Source: an uncultured Chlorobiaceae bacterium
Lineage (GTDB): Bacteria > Bacteroidota > Chlorobiia > Chlorobiales > Chlorobiaceae
DNA: 64,000 nt
NCBI GenBank assembly: GCA_903895195.1
Contig: CAITSZ010000027.1
Location: 96,515 to 160,514 of the forward strand
Direction of reading: 5' to 3'
Below the pieces are notes generated by a model, which was given only the letters and a program-made list of their open reading frames with translations, searched no databases and was not told where the DNA came from. Of the stretch, positions 40,879 through 50,247 are shown piece after piece. The position numbers and the translations under genes were made by a program. Each line of letters opens with the position of its first letter. The first letter of the stretch is position 1.

Positions 40879-42582
40879 ATGAAACCATTTGATATTGTTA
40901 TTGTCGGGGGCGGGGGTGCCGGTCTTTATGCCGCAATGGAGGCAATGAAAACCAATCCTGCACTGAATATCGCCGTTCTGTCCAAGGTCTATCCAAACCG
41001 ATCGCATACCTCAGCTGCTCAAGGTGGAGCCAATGCAGCACTTGCCAATAAGGCAAAGGATGATACTGTCGAAATGCACATTTTCGATACCATCAAGGGA
41101 AGCGATTACCTTGCTGATCAGGATGCCGTCGAGGTTCTCTGCTCTGAAGCGCCTAAAATAATCCGTGAACTTGAAAATATAGGGACGCCCTGGTCAAGAA
41201 TGGAAGATAACACCATTGCACAGAGGCCGTTCGGCGGAGCTGGTCGCCCCCGGTGTTGCTACTGTGCAGATAAAACAGGCCATACTATTCTGCAGACATT
41301 GTATGAACAGTGTTTGAGAAAAGGGGTGCTTTTCTTTAATGAATATTTCGCACTGAATCTTTCTGTTCATGGAAGTCGTTCGCGAGGTTTGATTGCCATG
41401 AATATGAAGTCCGGCAAGGTTGAGGCTTTCCCGGCAAAAACGGTGATTTTTGCTACAGGTGGTTATGCCAAGATGTACTGGAACCGTTCAAGCAATGCAG
41501 CAGGTAATACCGGTGACGGTCAAGCCATAGCTTATCGTGCAGGCATACCGATGAAAGATATGGAGTTTGTTCAGTTCCATCCTACAGGTCTGAGAAAGAG
41601 TGGCCTTCTTGTTACCGAGGGAGCCAGAGGTGAAGGCGGCTACCTTATCAATAAGGATGGTGAGCGCTTCATGGCGAGATATGCGAAAGAAAAGATGGAG
41701 TTAGGTCCGAGAGACCTTGTTTCACGCTCAATAGAAACGGAAATTCTTGAAGGAAGAGGGTTTGACAGCCCTGCAGGTAAATATATCCATCTTGATCTCC
41801 GTCATCTGGGAGCTGATCTCATCAAATCCCGGCTGCCGCAGATACGGGAAATGTCATTGAATTTTGAGGGTGTTGATCCTATCGAAGAGCCTATTCCTAT
41901 AAGGCCGACGGCCCATTACTCTATGGGGGGAATCGATACTGATAACTTTGGACGCACGGTAATGGACGGGGTTTATGCTGCTGGCGAATGCGCCTGTGTT
42001 TCGGTGCATGGAGCAAACCGCCTTGGAGGAAATTCTCTGCTCGATATTCTCGTGTTTGGCCGTATTGCAGGACATACAGCGGCAGAAGAGGCTGGAAAAT
42101 TTGAGCCCGGCTCCATTTCAGAGGAGGAGCTCAGGGAGAGTGTTGATGATATCAGATCCAGAATGCAGCCTTCCGGTCACTATGAGCGGTATGGTGCCTT
42201 GCGCGAGGAACTTGGCCAGACTCTGGCACTGAATGTCGGTATTTTCAGAGAGTCTTCCTTGCTGCATAAAGGAATACACGATATTGGAGAGCTTAAAGAC
42301 CGGTTCAAAAAAGTCCGTGTTTTTGATTCCAGTGATGTTTTCAACACCAACCTTCAGCAGGTGCTTGAACTGCAGAATATGCTTGACCTTGCTGAAACTG
42401 TTGCGGTTGGCGCTTTGGCCCGGGAAGAAAGCCGAGGTTCCCATACCCGTATAGATTTTCCTGTCAGGGATGACGAAAAGTGGCACAAGCATACACTGGC
42501 AACCCTTGTTGACGGAAAAGCCACTCCAGGTGAAAAACCGGTAACGATGGGACGGTATGAACTCCAGGAACGAACTTATTAA
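40879..42582 (+). CDS. sdhA: Succinate dehydrogenase/fumarate reductase flavoprotein subunit
   Basis: FAD-bearing catalytic subunit interconverting succinate and fumarate; in green sulfur bacteria it works as fumarate reductase in the reductive TCA cycle. Visible motifs: Rossmann VIVGGGGAGLYAAMEA, flavin-attachment region NRSHTSAAQGGANAAL with the His, FATGGYAKMY, the catalytic HPTGL, TEGARGEGGYL and the late GECACVSVHGANRLGGNSLLDILVFGR. At 567 residues it is of normal length. First gene of a three-gene operon with the Fe-S subunit (12-base gap) and an HdrB-like subunit. Confidence 0.95.
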   Translation: MKPFDIVIVGGGGAGLYAAMEAMKTNPALNIAVLSKVYPNRSHTSAAQGGANAALANKAKDDTVEMHIFDTIKGSDYLADQDAVEVLCSEAPKIIRELENIGTPWSRMEDNTIAQRPFGGAGRPRCCYCADKTGHTILQTLYEQCLRKGVLFFNEYFALNLSVHGSRSRGLIAMNMKSGKVEAFPAKTVIFATGGYAKMYWNRSSNAAGNTGDGQAIAYRAGIPMKDMEFVQFHPTGLRKSGLLVTEGARGEGGYLINKDGERFMARYAKEKMELGPRDLVSRSIETEILEGRGFDSPAGKYIHLDLRHLGADLIKSRLPQIREMSLNFEGVDPIEEPIPIRPTAHYSMGGIDTDNFGRTVMDGVYAAGECACVSVHGANRLGGNSLLDILVFGRIAGHTAAEEAGKFEPGSISEEELRESVDDIRSRMQPSGHYERYGALREELGQTLALNVGIFRESSLLHKGIHDIGELKDRFKKVRVFDSSDVFNTNLQQVLELQNMLDLAETVAVGALAREESRGSHTRIDFPVRDDEKWHKHTLATLVDGKATPGEKPVTMGRYELQERTY

Positions 42583-42594
42583 TCATTCTCTCTT

Positions 42595-43632
42595 ATGACG
42601 GAAATAATAGATCAGCATCAGGAAGGGAAAAGAGATGTAACCTTCCGGGTTTTTCGCTTTAATCCACAGGTTGACAGCAAGCCCTACTTTGATGATTATA
42701 CCATTTCAGCTGAAAGAGGTATTACGGTACTCAGATCGTTGAATTATATCAAAGAGCATGTTGATGCAACACTCAGCTTCAGAGCCTTCTGCCAGGCAGG
42801 CATATGCGGTTCATGCGGTATGCGTGTCAATGGAATATCCAAACTTGCCTGTACAAGTCAGGTCTGGGACGAGCTCGATAAATGCCGAGAGCCGGGGATA
42901 ATCCGCGTTGAGCCTTTGCGCAGTCTGCCGATGATCAAGGATCTTATTGTCGATATGGATCCGCTTGTTGACAAAATGACGCGCTATTCAAACTGGGTTG
43001 ATTCTACAATGCCGCTTGACGAAATGGGCAAGAAGGAGTTTCTGATTTCCGAAGAGGAGTTTCAGCAGTATGATAAGGCAACAGACTGTATTCTCTGCGC
43101 TTCATGTGTTTCGGAGTGCAGCATATTAAGGGCAAACAAAGAGTATGTATCTCCTGCTGTTCTTTTGAAATCCTACAGGATGAATGTCGACAGCAGAGAT
43201 GGCATTCATGATCTGCGACTTGCCGAACTTGTCAAGGATCATGGAGTTTGGGACTGTACGCACTGCTATCGTTGTCAGGAATCTTGCGTGAAAAGCATTC
43301 CGATTATGGAAGCCATTCATGCAATTCGTGAAGATGCTCTCGAGAAGAGAGGGCCGAGAGATACCAGCGGCGCAAAGCATGCAGAAGCCTTTATGGAGGA
43401 TATTGAAAAGAAAGGCAAGCTGGTTGAAGCCACTCTTCCCATCCGAACCAATGGAGTTGTATGGACGCTGAGAAATCTATTGCCGATGGCGATGAAAATG
43501 ATTGTCAAACGAAGAACACCACCGCCGCCGCCGCTGGTAAAGTCGGCTAAGGGAATAAAGATATTCAGGGCGATGTTCAGAGAAATGACCGAACATGTTA
43601 AGCAGGATCATCTGAAATCTCATAAAAAATAA
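42595..43632 (+). CDS. sdhB: Succinate dehydrogenase/fumarate reductase iron-sulfur subunit
   Basis: Three-cluster electron wire of the complex. The [2Fe-2S] ligands are in CQAGICGSCGMRVNG plus a downstream Cys (LACTSQ); the [4Fe-4S] and [3Fe-4S] ligands are in CILCASCVSEC and CTHCYRCQESC. At 345 residues it is about 100 longer than enteric SdhB because of a C-terminal basic, Pro-containing extension (RRTPPPPPLVKSAKG), which probably contacts the third subunit. It sits 12 bases after sdhA and 17 before the HdrB-like gene. Confidence 0.95.
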   Translation: MTEIIDQHQEGKRDVTFRVFRFNPQVDSKPYFDDYTISAERGITVLRSLNYIKEHVDATLSFRAFCQAGICGSCGMRVNGISKLACTSQVWDELDKCREPGIIRVEPLRSLPMIKDLIVDMDPLVDKMTRYSNWVDSTMPLDEMGKKEFLISEEEFQQYDKATDCILCASCVSECSILRANKEYVSPAVLLKSYRMNVDSRDGIHDLRLAELVKDHGVWDCTHCYRCQESCVKSIPIMEAIHAIREDALEKRGPRDTSGAKHAEAFMEDIEKKGKLVEATLPIRTNGVVWTLRNLLPMAMKMIVKRRTPPPPPLVKSAKGIKIFRAMFREMTEHVKQDHLKSHKK

Positions 43633-43649
43633 TAAGGGAGAACTGCTGG

Positions 43650-44498
43650 ATGAAGCGATATGCATATTATATGAGCTGCATCAATGAGTCCATGACGAAA
43701 GAGGTGGACCGTTCGATAGATTTTTGGCAGAAAGACCTTGGACTTGAGTTTGTCAAGCTCCATGAAGGCACCTGTTGCGGAGGAAGTAACCTTGATTACG
43801 TCAGTCCGAAACATTTTGCGCTCGTTAATGCGCGCAATATTGCGCTTGCTGAAAAGATGGGCCTTGATCTTATCGTTTCCTGCAATACCTGCCTGATGAC
43901 TATCCGCACTGCCAAGAAAAAGCTTGATGAAACACCTGCACTGAAAAAAGAGGTTAATGACATCCTGAAAAAGGAAGGGCTTGAATATCGCGGTACTTCG
44001 GAGGTTCGGCATCTGTTGTGGGTACTGGTTGATGATGTCGGTCTGGACACAATCAAGGCAAAAGTAACAGTTCCATTGAAAAATTACCGGATAGCGCCTT
44101 TTTATGGATGTCATATTCTCAGGCCGTCCAAAGTTCTCGGAAGGGACAATCCTCTTGCTCCAAGTTCGCTTGATGAGTTGATTGAGGCGCTGGGAGGACA
44201 AACTATTCCGTTTGATCATAAAAACCGCTGTTGCGGCTTTCATACCCTTCTGGTTGCTGAGGAAGAATCTCTCAATGTTGCAGCAGAAGCGCTTGAAGAA
44301 GCCATCAATGCAAAAGCCGATTTTATTGTAACCCCCTGTCCTCTCTGCCATACCGTGCTTGATGGTTATCAGTCCAAGGCTCTCAAACAGGCTCATATCG
44401 ATAGCTCAATTCCCGTTTTTCATATTTCAGAAATGGTCGGTCTTGCCCTTGGTTATACGGCGAAGCAGCTTGGCATTAAACGCCATATAGTCTGCTGA
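43650..44498 (+). CDS. HdrB-like CCG-domain subunit (SdhE-type) of succinate dehydrogenase/fumarate reductase
   Basis: Heterodisulfide-reductase-B-like subunit with two CCG domains. Cysteines appear as CIN ... GTCCGGSN ... CNTC and YGCH ... NRCCGFH ... CPLC, the CX(n)CCGX(n)CXXC pattern that binds unusual Fe-S clusters. In sdhABE-type complexes it replaces the haem-b membrane anchor, so this enzyme lacks SdhC/D helices and joins the membrane peripherally; no anchor genes are nearby. It ends the operon and has its own Shine-Dalgarno (AAGGGAG). Confidence 0.9.
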   Translation: MKRYAYYMSCINESMTKEVDRSIDFWQKDLGLEFVKLHEGTCCGGSNLDYVSPKHFALVNARNIALAEKMGLDLIVSCNTCLMTIRTAKKKLDETPALKKEVNDILKKEGLEYRGTSEVRHLLWVLVDDVGLDTIKAKVTVPLKNYRIAPFYGCHILRPSKVLGRDNPLAPSSLDELIEALGGQTIPFDHKNRCCGFHTLLVAEEESLNVAAEALEEAINAKADFIVTPCPLCHTVLDGYQSKALKQAHIDSSIPVFHISEMVGLALGYTAKQLGIKRHIVC

Positions 44499-44656
44499 AC
44501 CGGATGGAGTTTCGCATTGTTTGCTGATCTGCCGGAAAGTTTTCATAAAAGGCTAAAAAAAAGTAACTTTGCACTTTTACTTTGCTCTCAGCCGGGAGTC
44601 TTCCGGATGTTCTGAGGGGGATCTTGTTTTGTTAACCCATCAAATTATTGCATTGC

Positions 44657-45712
44657 ATGCTCAAAAATGATCTTTTTCTCCGGGCATTAAAGCGTCAGCC
44701 ATGTTCCCGGACGCCAATCTGGGTAATGAGGCAGGCCGGTCGTTATTTACCGGAGTACCGTGCTGTAAGAGAAAAAACAGATTTTCTAACTCTTTGTAAA
44801 ACCCCGGAGCTGGCAACCGAGGTAACTATTCAGCCCGTTGAGTTGATGGGAGTGGACGCCGCTATTATTTTTTCTGATATTCTTGTCGTTAATGAGGCCA
44901 TGGGCATGAATGTCGAGATTATCGAATCCAAAGGAATCAAACTTACTCCTCCGATCCGTTCACAGGCTGATATCGATAAACTGATTGTTCCTGAAATTGA
45001 TGAGAAGCTTGGCTATGTGATGGATGCAATCCGTATGACCAAAAAAGAACTCGATAACCGTGTTCCGCTTATTGGTTTTACAGGAGCCGCATGGACACTC
45101 TTTACCTATGCTGTTGAAGGCGGAGGTTCGAAAAACTACGCTTATGCCAAGCAGATGATGTACCGTGAGCCTGCTATGGCCCATGCGCTTCTCAGCAAGA
45201 TTTCAAGTGTTATTACTGCGTATGTGCTTAAGCAGATTGAGGCAGGTGCCGATGCTATCCAGATTTTTGATTCATGGGCAAGTGCACTCTCCGAGGATGA
45301 CTATCGCGAATATGCTCTTCCTTACATCAAGGAGACCGTACAGGCGATTAAAATCAAACACCCCGACACTCCGGTTATTGTTTTCTCAAAGGATTGCAAC
45401 ACCATTCTATCGGACATCGCCGATACAGGCTGTGATGCCATGGGCCTTGGTTGGGGTATTGATATTGGCAAAGCTCGTACTGAGCTTAATGACCGTGTTG
45501 CTCTCCAGGGCAACCTTGATCCTACTGTACTTTACGGTACACCGGCCAGAATCAAGGCTGAAGCAGCAAAAATTCTCAAGTCGTTTGGTCATCATACAGA
45601 ACACTCCGGTCATGTTTTCAACCTTGGACACGGTATTCTGCCTGATATGAAACCTGAACATCTGAAGCTGCTCGTCGAATTTGTTAAAGAAGAGAGCGCT
45701 CAGTACCACTAA
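44657..45712 (+). CDS. hemE: Uroporphyrinogen decarboxylase
   Basis: Decarboxylates the four acetate side chains of uroporphyrinogen III to give coproporphyrinogen III, needed for haem and bacteriochlorophyll. The N-terminal signature PIWVMRQAGRYLPEYR is intact, as is GFTGAAWTLFTYAVEGGGSKNY. The ATG at 44657 is preferred over an in-frame TTG at 44648; 351 residues is normal. Monocistronic with a strong terminator. Confidence 0.95.
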   Translation: MLKNDLFLRALKRQPCSRTPIWVMRQAGRYLPEYRAVREKTDFLTLCKTPELATEVTIQPVELMGVDAAIIFSDILVVNEAMGMNVEIIESKGIKLTPPIRSQADIDKLIVPEIDEKLGYVMDAIRMTKKELDNRVPLIGFTGAAWTLFTYAVEGGGSKNYAYAKQMMYREPAMAHALLSKISSVITAYVLKQIEAGADAIQIFDSWASALSEDDYREYALPYIKETVQAIKIKHPDTPVIVFSKDCNTILSDIADTGCDAMGLGWGIDIGKARTELNDRVALQGNLDPTVLYGTPARIKAEAAKILKSFGHHTEHSGHVFNLGHGILPDMKPEHLKLLVEFVKEESAQYH

Positions 45713-45737
45713 GAGTATTTTTCTTTTTTCGCACTTG

Positions 45738-45776
45738 AACTCCGCCTGATGTTATGCATGAGGCGGAGTTTTTTTT
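45738..45776 (+). terminator. Terminator of hemE
   Basis: Perfect 10-pair stem AACTCCGCCT (45738-45747) and AGGCGGAGTT (45761-45770), 13-base loop, and a following tract of Ts. Confidence 0.93.
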
Positions 45777-45867
45777 GTCCATTGGCGGAATGGGAGGTTT
45801 CGAAGGGGGTGAATTTTTTCGTTATATTTAACGCCGTTGTTGATTTACGAATTTTATTTTTGTTTTT

Positions 45868-46503
45868 ATGACCCAGCAGTGCAAGTGTTCAGGCGGTTTA
45901 ACCGATCGGACTCGTTTAGAAGAGGTTGTCCTCGATACCATGCTTTACAGTGCAAGGCTCAAGGAGAGGGTGGCGAGGCAGAACAGTGCGGTTATTGTGG
46001 CTATGGCCCGAATGATTGCCGATACGTTTGAATGTGATGGAAAAGTGCTTATTTGCGGTAACGGCGGAAGTGCCGCTGATGCCCAGCATCTGGCAACAGA
46101 GCTGACTATCAGGTATCGCAGCAGTGTTCAGCGACCTGCTCTTGCAGCGATTGCATTGTCAACCGACACCTCTGCGCTTACAGCCGGAGCGAACGATCTT
46201 GGTTATGATGCGGTATTTACGAGGCTGGTTGAAGCTTATGGTCGTGAAGGGGATATTCTGCTTGGTCTTTCTACCAGTGGAAACAGTAAAAGTGTTATCA
46301 ACGCAATGAATTATGCAAGGCTTCACGGGATGAAAACCCTTGCCCTCCTTGGTGGAGATGGAGGAGTATTGAAGGGAACCGGAGATCTTGAAATAATTGT
46401 ACCCCATTCGGGTTCCGCAGACCGGGTACAGGAGTGCCATATTACGATTGGCCATGTTATTATAGATCTTGTAGAGCGGATACTCGGGTATTTCCGTTCG
46501 TAG
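45868..46503 (+). CDS. gmhA: Sedoheptulose-7-phosphate isomerase (GmhA-like SIS protein)
   Basis: SIS-domain isomerase making D-glycero-D-manno-heptose 7-phosphate for lipopolysaccharide. Visible landmarks: [35 protein letters not shown] and the C-terminal [21 protein letters not shown] with the catalytic Glu and His. The 211 residues include a Cys-rich N-terminal extension (TQQCKCSGG) not usual for GmhA. ribH follows by 24 bases. Confidence 0.88.
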   Translation: MTQQCKCSGGLTDRTRLEEVVLDTMLYSARLKERVARQNSAVIVAMARMIADTFECDGKVLICGNGGSAADAQHLATELTIRYRSSVQRPALAAIALSTDTSALTAGANDLGYDAVFTRLVEAYGREGDILLGLSTSGNSKSVINAMNYARLHGMKTLALLGGDGGVLKGTGDLEIIVPHSGSADRVQECHITIGHVIIDLVERILGYFRS

Positions 46504-46527
46504 AAATAACCAAAAAATCAAACCTAT

Positions 46528-46995
46528 ATGCAGATTAAACAGATTGAAGGAGCATTGAACGCAAAGGATATCAGGTTTGCTCTGGTAGTTTCGCGTTTTA
46601 ATGATTTTATAGGGCAAAAGCTTGTTGAGGGGGCTGTGGATTGTATTCGCCGTCATGGAGGATCAGAGGAGAATATTACCATTCTGCGTTGTCCCGGTGC
46701 TTTTGAACTTCCGTTAGTCGCTAAAAAGGCTGCCGTTACCGGTAATTATGATGCTCTTGTTGCGCTTGGGGTTATCATCAGAGGCTCCACGCCACACTTT
46801 GATGTTATTGCAGCCGAGGCAACCAAGGGTATTGCCCAGGTTGCTCTCGATACAATGATTCCGATTTCATTTGGTGTTCTCACCACTGAAAACCTTGAGC
46901 AGGCTATTGAACGAGCGGGAACGAAGGCTGGCAACAAAGGCTTTGATGCCGCCATGACTGCCATTGAGATGGTGAATCTTTACCGGCAGATATAG
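46528..46995 (+). CDS. ribH: 6,7-dimethyl-8-ribityllumazine synthase
   Basis: Penultimate enzyme of riboflavin synthesis, condensing the RibB product with the ribityl-pyrimidine. The 155-residue protein has the family's phosphate-binding GVIIRGSTPHFDVIAAEATKGI and PGAFELPLVAKK. It forms icosahedral or pentameric assemblies in other species. Its 3' end overlaps the convergent plsC by 16 bases. No FMN riboswitch precedes it, unlike ribB at 60.7 kb. Confidence 0.95.
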   Translation: MQIKQIEGALNAKDIRFALVVSRFNDFIGQKLVEGAVDCIRRHGGSEENITILRCPGAFELPLVAKKAAVTGNYDALVALGVIIRGSTPHFDVIAAEATKGIAQVALDTMIPISFGVLTTENLEQAIERAGTKAGNKGFDAAMTAIEMVNLYRQI

Positions 46996-47717
46996 TCGTT
47001 ACTGTAAAGCTTGAGATTGGTTTCGACGATTCCGGATGATGCATCCCGGAGCTCTTCAACACTACTGAATTGTGATGGGTTGAGTGGGGGGGCGATGATT
47101 ATCCTGATTTTGCCCTTGTTGATTTTAAGGCTTTTTTTCGGAGTGATCAGATGGCTGCCAATAATGGTGACCGGCAATACAGAGGCCCCTCCTCTCTGGG
47201 CAACAAGAAAGGCACCTCGCTTGAATGGAAGCAGTTTTCCGTCCGCTGAGCGAGTGCCTTCAGGAAAAATATGGACTGAACGTCCGCTTTTTAAAACTTC
47301 ACTTGCAGCCAGAAGACTTTTAAGTGCCTCCCTGTTCTGCCCCCGCTTGATCATCACAAAACCGGCATGTTTTATAACGTTGCCGAATAGAGGGATTTTG
47401 CCAAGCTCTTCTTTTGCAACAAACCGCAGGTTCAGGTGCAGGCTGCCGAGCAATAGCGGAATATCAGCCATACCGGCATGGTTACTGATCACAAGATAGT
47501 TTTTCTCAGGGCTGTAGTTTTCCTGGCCGATTACTTCAATTGAAACACCGAAAAGTTTTGCACTGAAACGACCCCACCAAGAGGTGACTTTATTGAAACT
47601 GTCTCCGGTAGGATCAATAATGTTGAGCAGCAGGGAGTAGAGTAACCCGAAAAACATCACTGGTATCAGGACAAAAAAGAATAAAAGCGTCCTGAAGTTT
47701 ATTCCGCGATTGTTCAT
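46980..47717 (-). CDS. plsC: 1-acyl-sn-glycerol-3-phosphate acyltransferase
   Basis: Makes phosphatidic acid from lysophosphatidic acid at the membrane. The catalytic NHAGMAD (H-x4-D), the substrate-binding FPEGTRS and an N-terminal membrane helix (about 8-32) are clear; 245 residues is normal. It lies 2 bases after thrC in the same direction and overlaps the convergent ribH end by 16 bases. Confidence 0.9.
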   Translation of the reverse strand: MNNRGINFRTLLFFFVLIPVMFFGLLYSLLLNIIDPTGDSFNKVTSWWGRFSAKLFGVSIEVIGQENYSPEKNYLVISNHAGMADIPLLLGSLHLNLRFVAKEELGKIPLFGNVIKHAGFVMIKRGQNREALKSLLAASEVLKSGRSVHIFPEGTRSADGKLLPFKRGAFLVAQRGGASVLPVTIIGSHLITPKKSLKINKGKIRIIIAPPLNPSQFSSVEELRDASSGIVETNLKLYSNDYICR

Positions 47718-47719
47718 GG

Positions 47720-49036
47720 CTACTCTTTGAGCTCGTTCAGAAATGATGCGAGCTCACTGTATTCTGAACTGATTATGGTAGCTCTTTTCTTTTTATCAAG
47801 CACACCCAGAAGGCGGGAAGGTATTTCTATTTCTTTATCAAGTGCATGCTGAAGAACCTCAAGAAATTTTGCAGGATGAGCAGTAGACAGGACAATGCCT
47901 GCTTTTTTTTCATTGCCGACTGAGGCTCGGTATCGTTCGAGAGCCCGAAAAGCGACTGCGGTATGCGGATCCATGGTATAACCGAATCGATCGTATACCA
48001 ATCTGATTGCAGCAAGAGCCTCTTCATCCGAAACAGCAATGCCGGTGATATCTTTGCCCATAGAGGCATGACTGTTTCCGTAGAAATAGTTGAGTCGTGC
48101 AAAATTGCTCGGGTTGCCTACGTCCATTGCTGTGGAACGGGTTGTGATGGTCGGACGCGGGTCGTAGCGGCCATCATCAAGATAGCGGGTTACGCTGTCG
48201 TTGGCATTTGAAGCAGCAATAAAGTGACCTATCGGAAATCCCATTCGCTTTGCCAGAACACCTGCAGTAAGGTTTCCGTAGTTGCCGCTTGGCACAGAAA
48301 AGAGAGGTTCATTGTATCCATAAAGCTCCTTGAGTTGCAGAGCTGCCCAGGCGTAATAGAATGACTGCGGGATCAGTCTCGATATATTGATTGAGTTGGC
48401 CGAGGTAAGTGTTAACCGTTCTTTCATACCCGGGTCAATAAATGCCTGTTTTACCATGCGCTGGCAGTCGTCAAAATCGCCTTGAACTTCAAGAGCGTAA
48501 ACATTGCCTCCGGCAGTAGTCAGTTGCTGTTCCTGCAGGCGACTTACTTTTCCAGAAGGATAGAGCAATACAACCCTTGTGTTGGGAATACCCTGAAAAC
48601 CGTAAGCGACCGCGCTTCCTGTATCTCCTGATGTCGCAACAAGCACAGTAATCAGTTTCTCTTCTTCAGCTGCAAAATATCCGGTCAGTCGCGCAAGAAA
48701 CCGTGCGCCATAATCCTTGAAGGCCAGAGTCGGTCCGCAGAAAAGTTCTTCGATAAATGTTTGTGCATCAAGCTTGACAATCGGGGTTTCAAAGGGGAAG
48801 CAACTATCGATCATATCCAGGAGCTGGTCCAGAGGAATCTCACCGCCAATAAATTTTTTTGCAATTGCAAAGGCGATGTTGTTGAACGTTGCGCCTTCAA
48901 GAAGAGCTATCTCCTCTGGTGAGAAATGTGGAATTTCCGAAGGGATGTAAAGGCCTCCATCGGGAGCAAGACCTTCAAGCGTCGCTTTCTTTATTGAAAC
49001 AGGAATGGAGGATTTATTAGTGCTGAAATAGATCAT
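47720..49036 (-). CDS. thrC: Threonine synthase
   Basis: PLP enzyme converting O-phosphohomoserine to threonine. The PLP lysine lies in FCGPTLAFKDYGARF, and the phosphate-binding loop in ATSGDTGSAVAYGF; the N-terminal YFSTNKSSIPVSIKKATLEGLAPDGGLYIP is the long-form ThrC start. The ATG at 49036 is chosen over a start at 49120 because the latter would run into thrB and adds non-conserved sequence. It follows thrB by 28 bases. Confidence 0.93.
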   Translation of the reverse strand: MIYFSTNKSSIPVSIKKATLEGLAPDGGLYIPSEIPHFSPEEIALLEGATFNNIAFAIAKKFIGGEIPLDQLLDMIDSCFPFETPIVKLDAQTFIEELFCGPTLAFKDYGARFLARLTGYFAAEEEKLITVLVATSGDTGSAVAYGFQGIPNTRVVLLYPSGKVSRLQEQQLTTAGGNVYALEVQGDFDDCQRMVKQAFIDPGMKERLTLTSANSINISRLIPQSFYYAWAALQLKELYGYNEPLFSVPSGNYGNLTAGVLAKRMGFPIGHFIAASNANDSVTRYLDDGRYDPRPTITTRSTAMDVGNPSNFARLNYFYGNSHASMGKDITGIAVSDEEALAAIRLVYDRFGYTMDPHTAVAFRALERYRASVGNEKKAGIVLSTAHPAKFLEVLQHALDKEIEIPSRLLGVLDKKKRATIISSEYSELASFLNELKE

Positions 49037-49064
49037 GATGTGTAATACTCGCAATTGAATGTTG

Positions 49065-50027
49065 TTACAGTATTCTTGCACCTTCTTTACATATAGGAGA
49101 TACCCACATGTCGGACTCAAGGCGGGCCTTGGAATGAAGGAATGCCTCTTTCATTGCCAAGCCAACTTCAAGAGCTGTTTTTTTTGAAGATGAGAACGCA
49201 AAAAGAGATGGGCCTGAGCCTGCAATGCTGCATCCAAGTGCACCGCTATCAAGAGCGGCCTGCTTGACTTCAAAAAAGCCGGGGATCAATGGGGCGCGTT
49301 TTGGTTCGGCGATAACGTCAACCAGAGATCGTCCGATAAGGTCATAGTCGGAAGTGAGCAGACCTGCAACAAGAGCTCCGACATTGCCCCATTGCTGGGT
49401 AGCTGTTTTGAGCGGAATGCTTGCAGGCAGTACCGAACGGGCATAGGAGGTGCGGAGTTCGGTATGGGGATGAACGAGGGAGCAGTAAAGGTGTTCGGGT
49501 GACGGTATTGTAATAAGGTCCAGCGGCGTATAACTTCGAATCAGGACAAAATTACCAAGAATTGCTGGTGCAGCATTGTCGGCATGTGCCGATCCGCAAG
49601 CCACCCTTTCACCCTCAATAGCAAAGTGCACAAGCTCCATTTTCGAACAGGGCTGACCCAGCAATTCGTTTGCTGCGACAAGAGCTGCCGCGGCACTTGC
49701 AGCGCTGCTTCCCATCCCGCTGCTCAGGGGCAGATGTTTTTTTAGCTCCAGAGAGATATGGCCGTTAAAGTCGATCTGTTTGTGAGTACGGATATATTCA
49801 AGGAATTTCAGTACAACAAAGCTTGAAGTGTTTTTTTTAGGATCAAGGGGGAGTGCTCCGCCATCACCAGTTATGCTTGTAATGGTAACAGGAGACCCTG
49901 ATTGTATCTCATCGGAAAGCGTCAGAATGACTTCATCACCGGGCTCTGTTATGGCAAATCCCAATACATCAAAGCCGCAGGCAACATTCCCGACGGTTGC
50001 TGAAGCGAATCCTTTGACAGTTTTCAT
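49065..50027 (-). CDS. thrB: Homoserine kinase
   Basis: GHMP-fold kinase phosphorylating homoserine. The ATP loop LPLSSGMGSSAASAAAALVAAN and the C-terminal GCSIAGSGPSLFAF are the GHMP motifs. The ATG at 50027 (MKTVKGFASATVGNVACGFD) is the standard ThrB start; an upstream ATG at 50045 adds six residues. thrB-thrC form an operon divergent from atpA. Confidence 0.93.
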   Translation of the reverse strand: MKTVKGFASATVGNVACGFDVLGFAITEPGDEVILTLSDEIQSGSPVTITSITGDGGALPLDPKKNTSSFVVLKFLEYIRTHKQIDFNGHISLELKKHLPLSSGMGSSAASAAAALVAANELLGQPCSKMELVHFAIEGERVACGSAHADNAAPAILGNFVLIRSYTPLDLITIPSPEHLYCSLVHPHTELRTSYARSVLPASIPLKTATQQWGNVGALVAGLLTSDYDLIGRSLVDVIAEPKRAPLIPGFFEVKQAALDSGALGCSIAGSGPSLFAFSSSKKTALEVGLAMKEAFLHSKARLESDMWVSPICKEGARIL

Positions 50028-50247
50028 ACCGTTTTCTGCGAACAAAATTCCTGAAGGTGTTGGTGTAGGATGTAAAACTAATAAAAAGAGTATAGGGTCA
50101 AATAAGAGAGAGAATTTGAATAACTAAAAGCTTTTCATTAAATTTCAGTTTCATTCTTTTGAGATGGTCATTTACGAGTCAGACTTTCAAAAGAAGGTAA
50201 GCAGAATCTTTCTCTTTTCTTAAACAAATAACCAAGCGGAATAAGAT

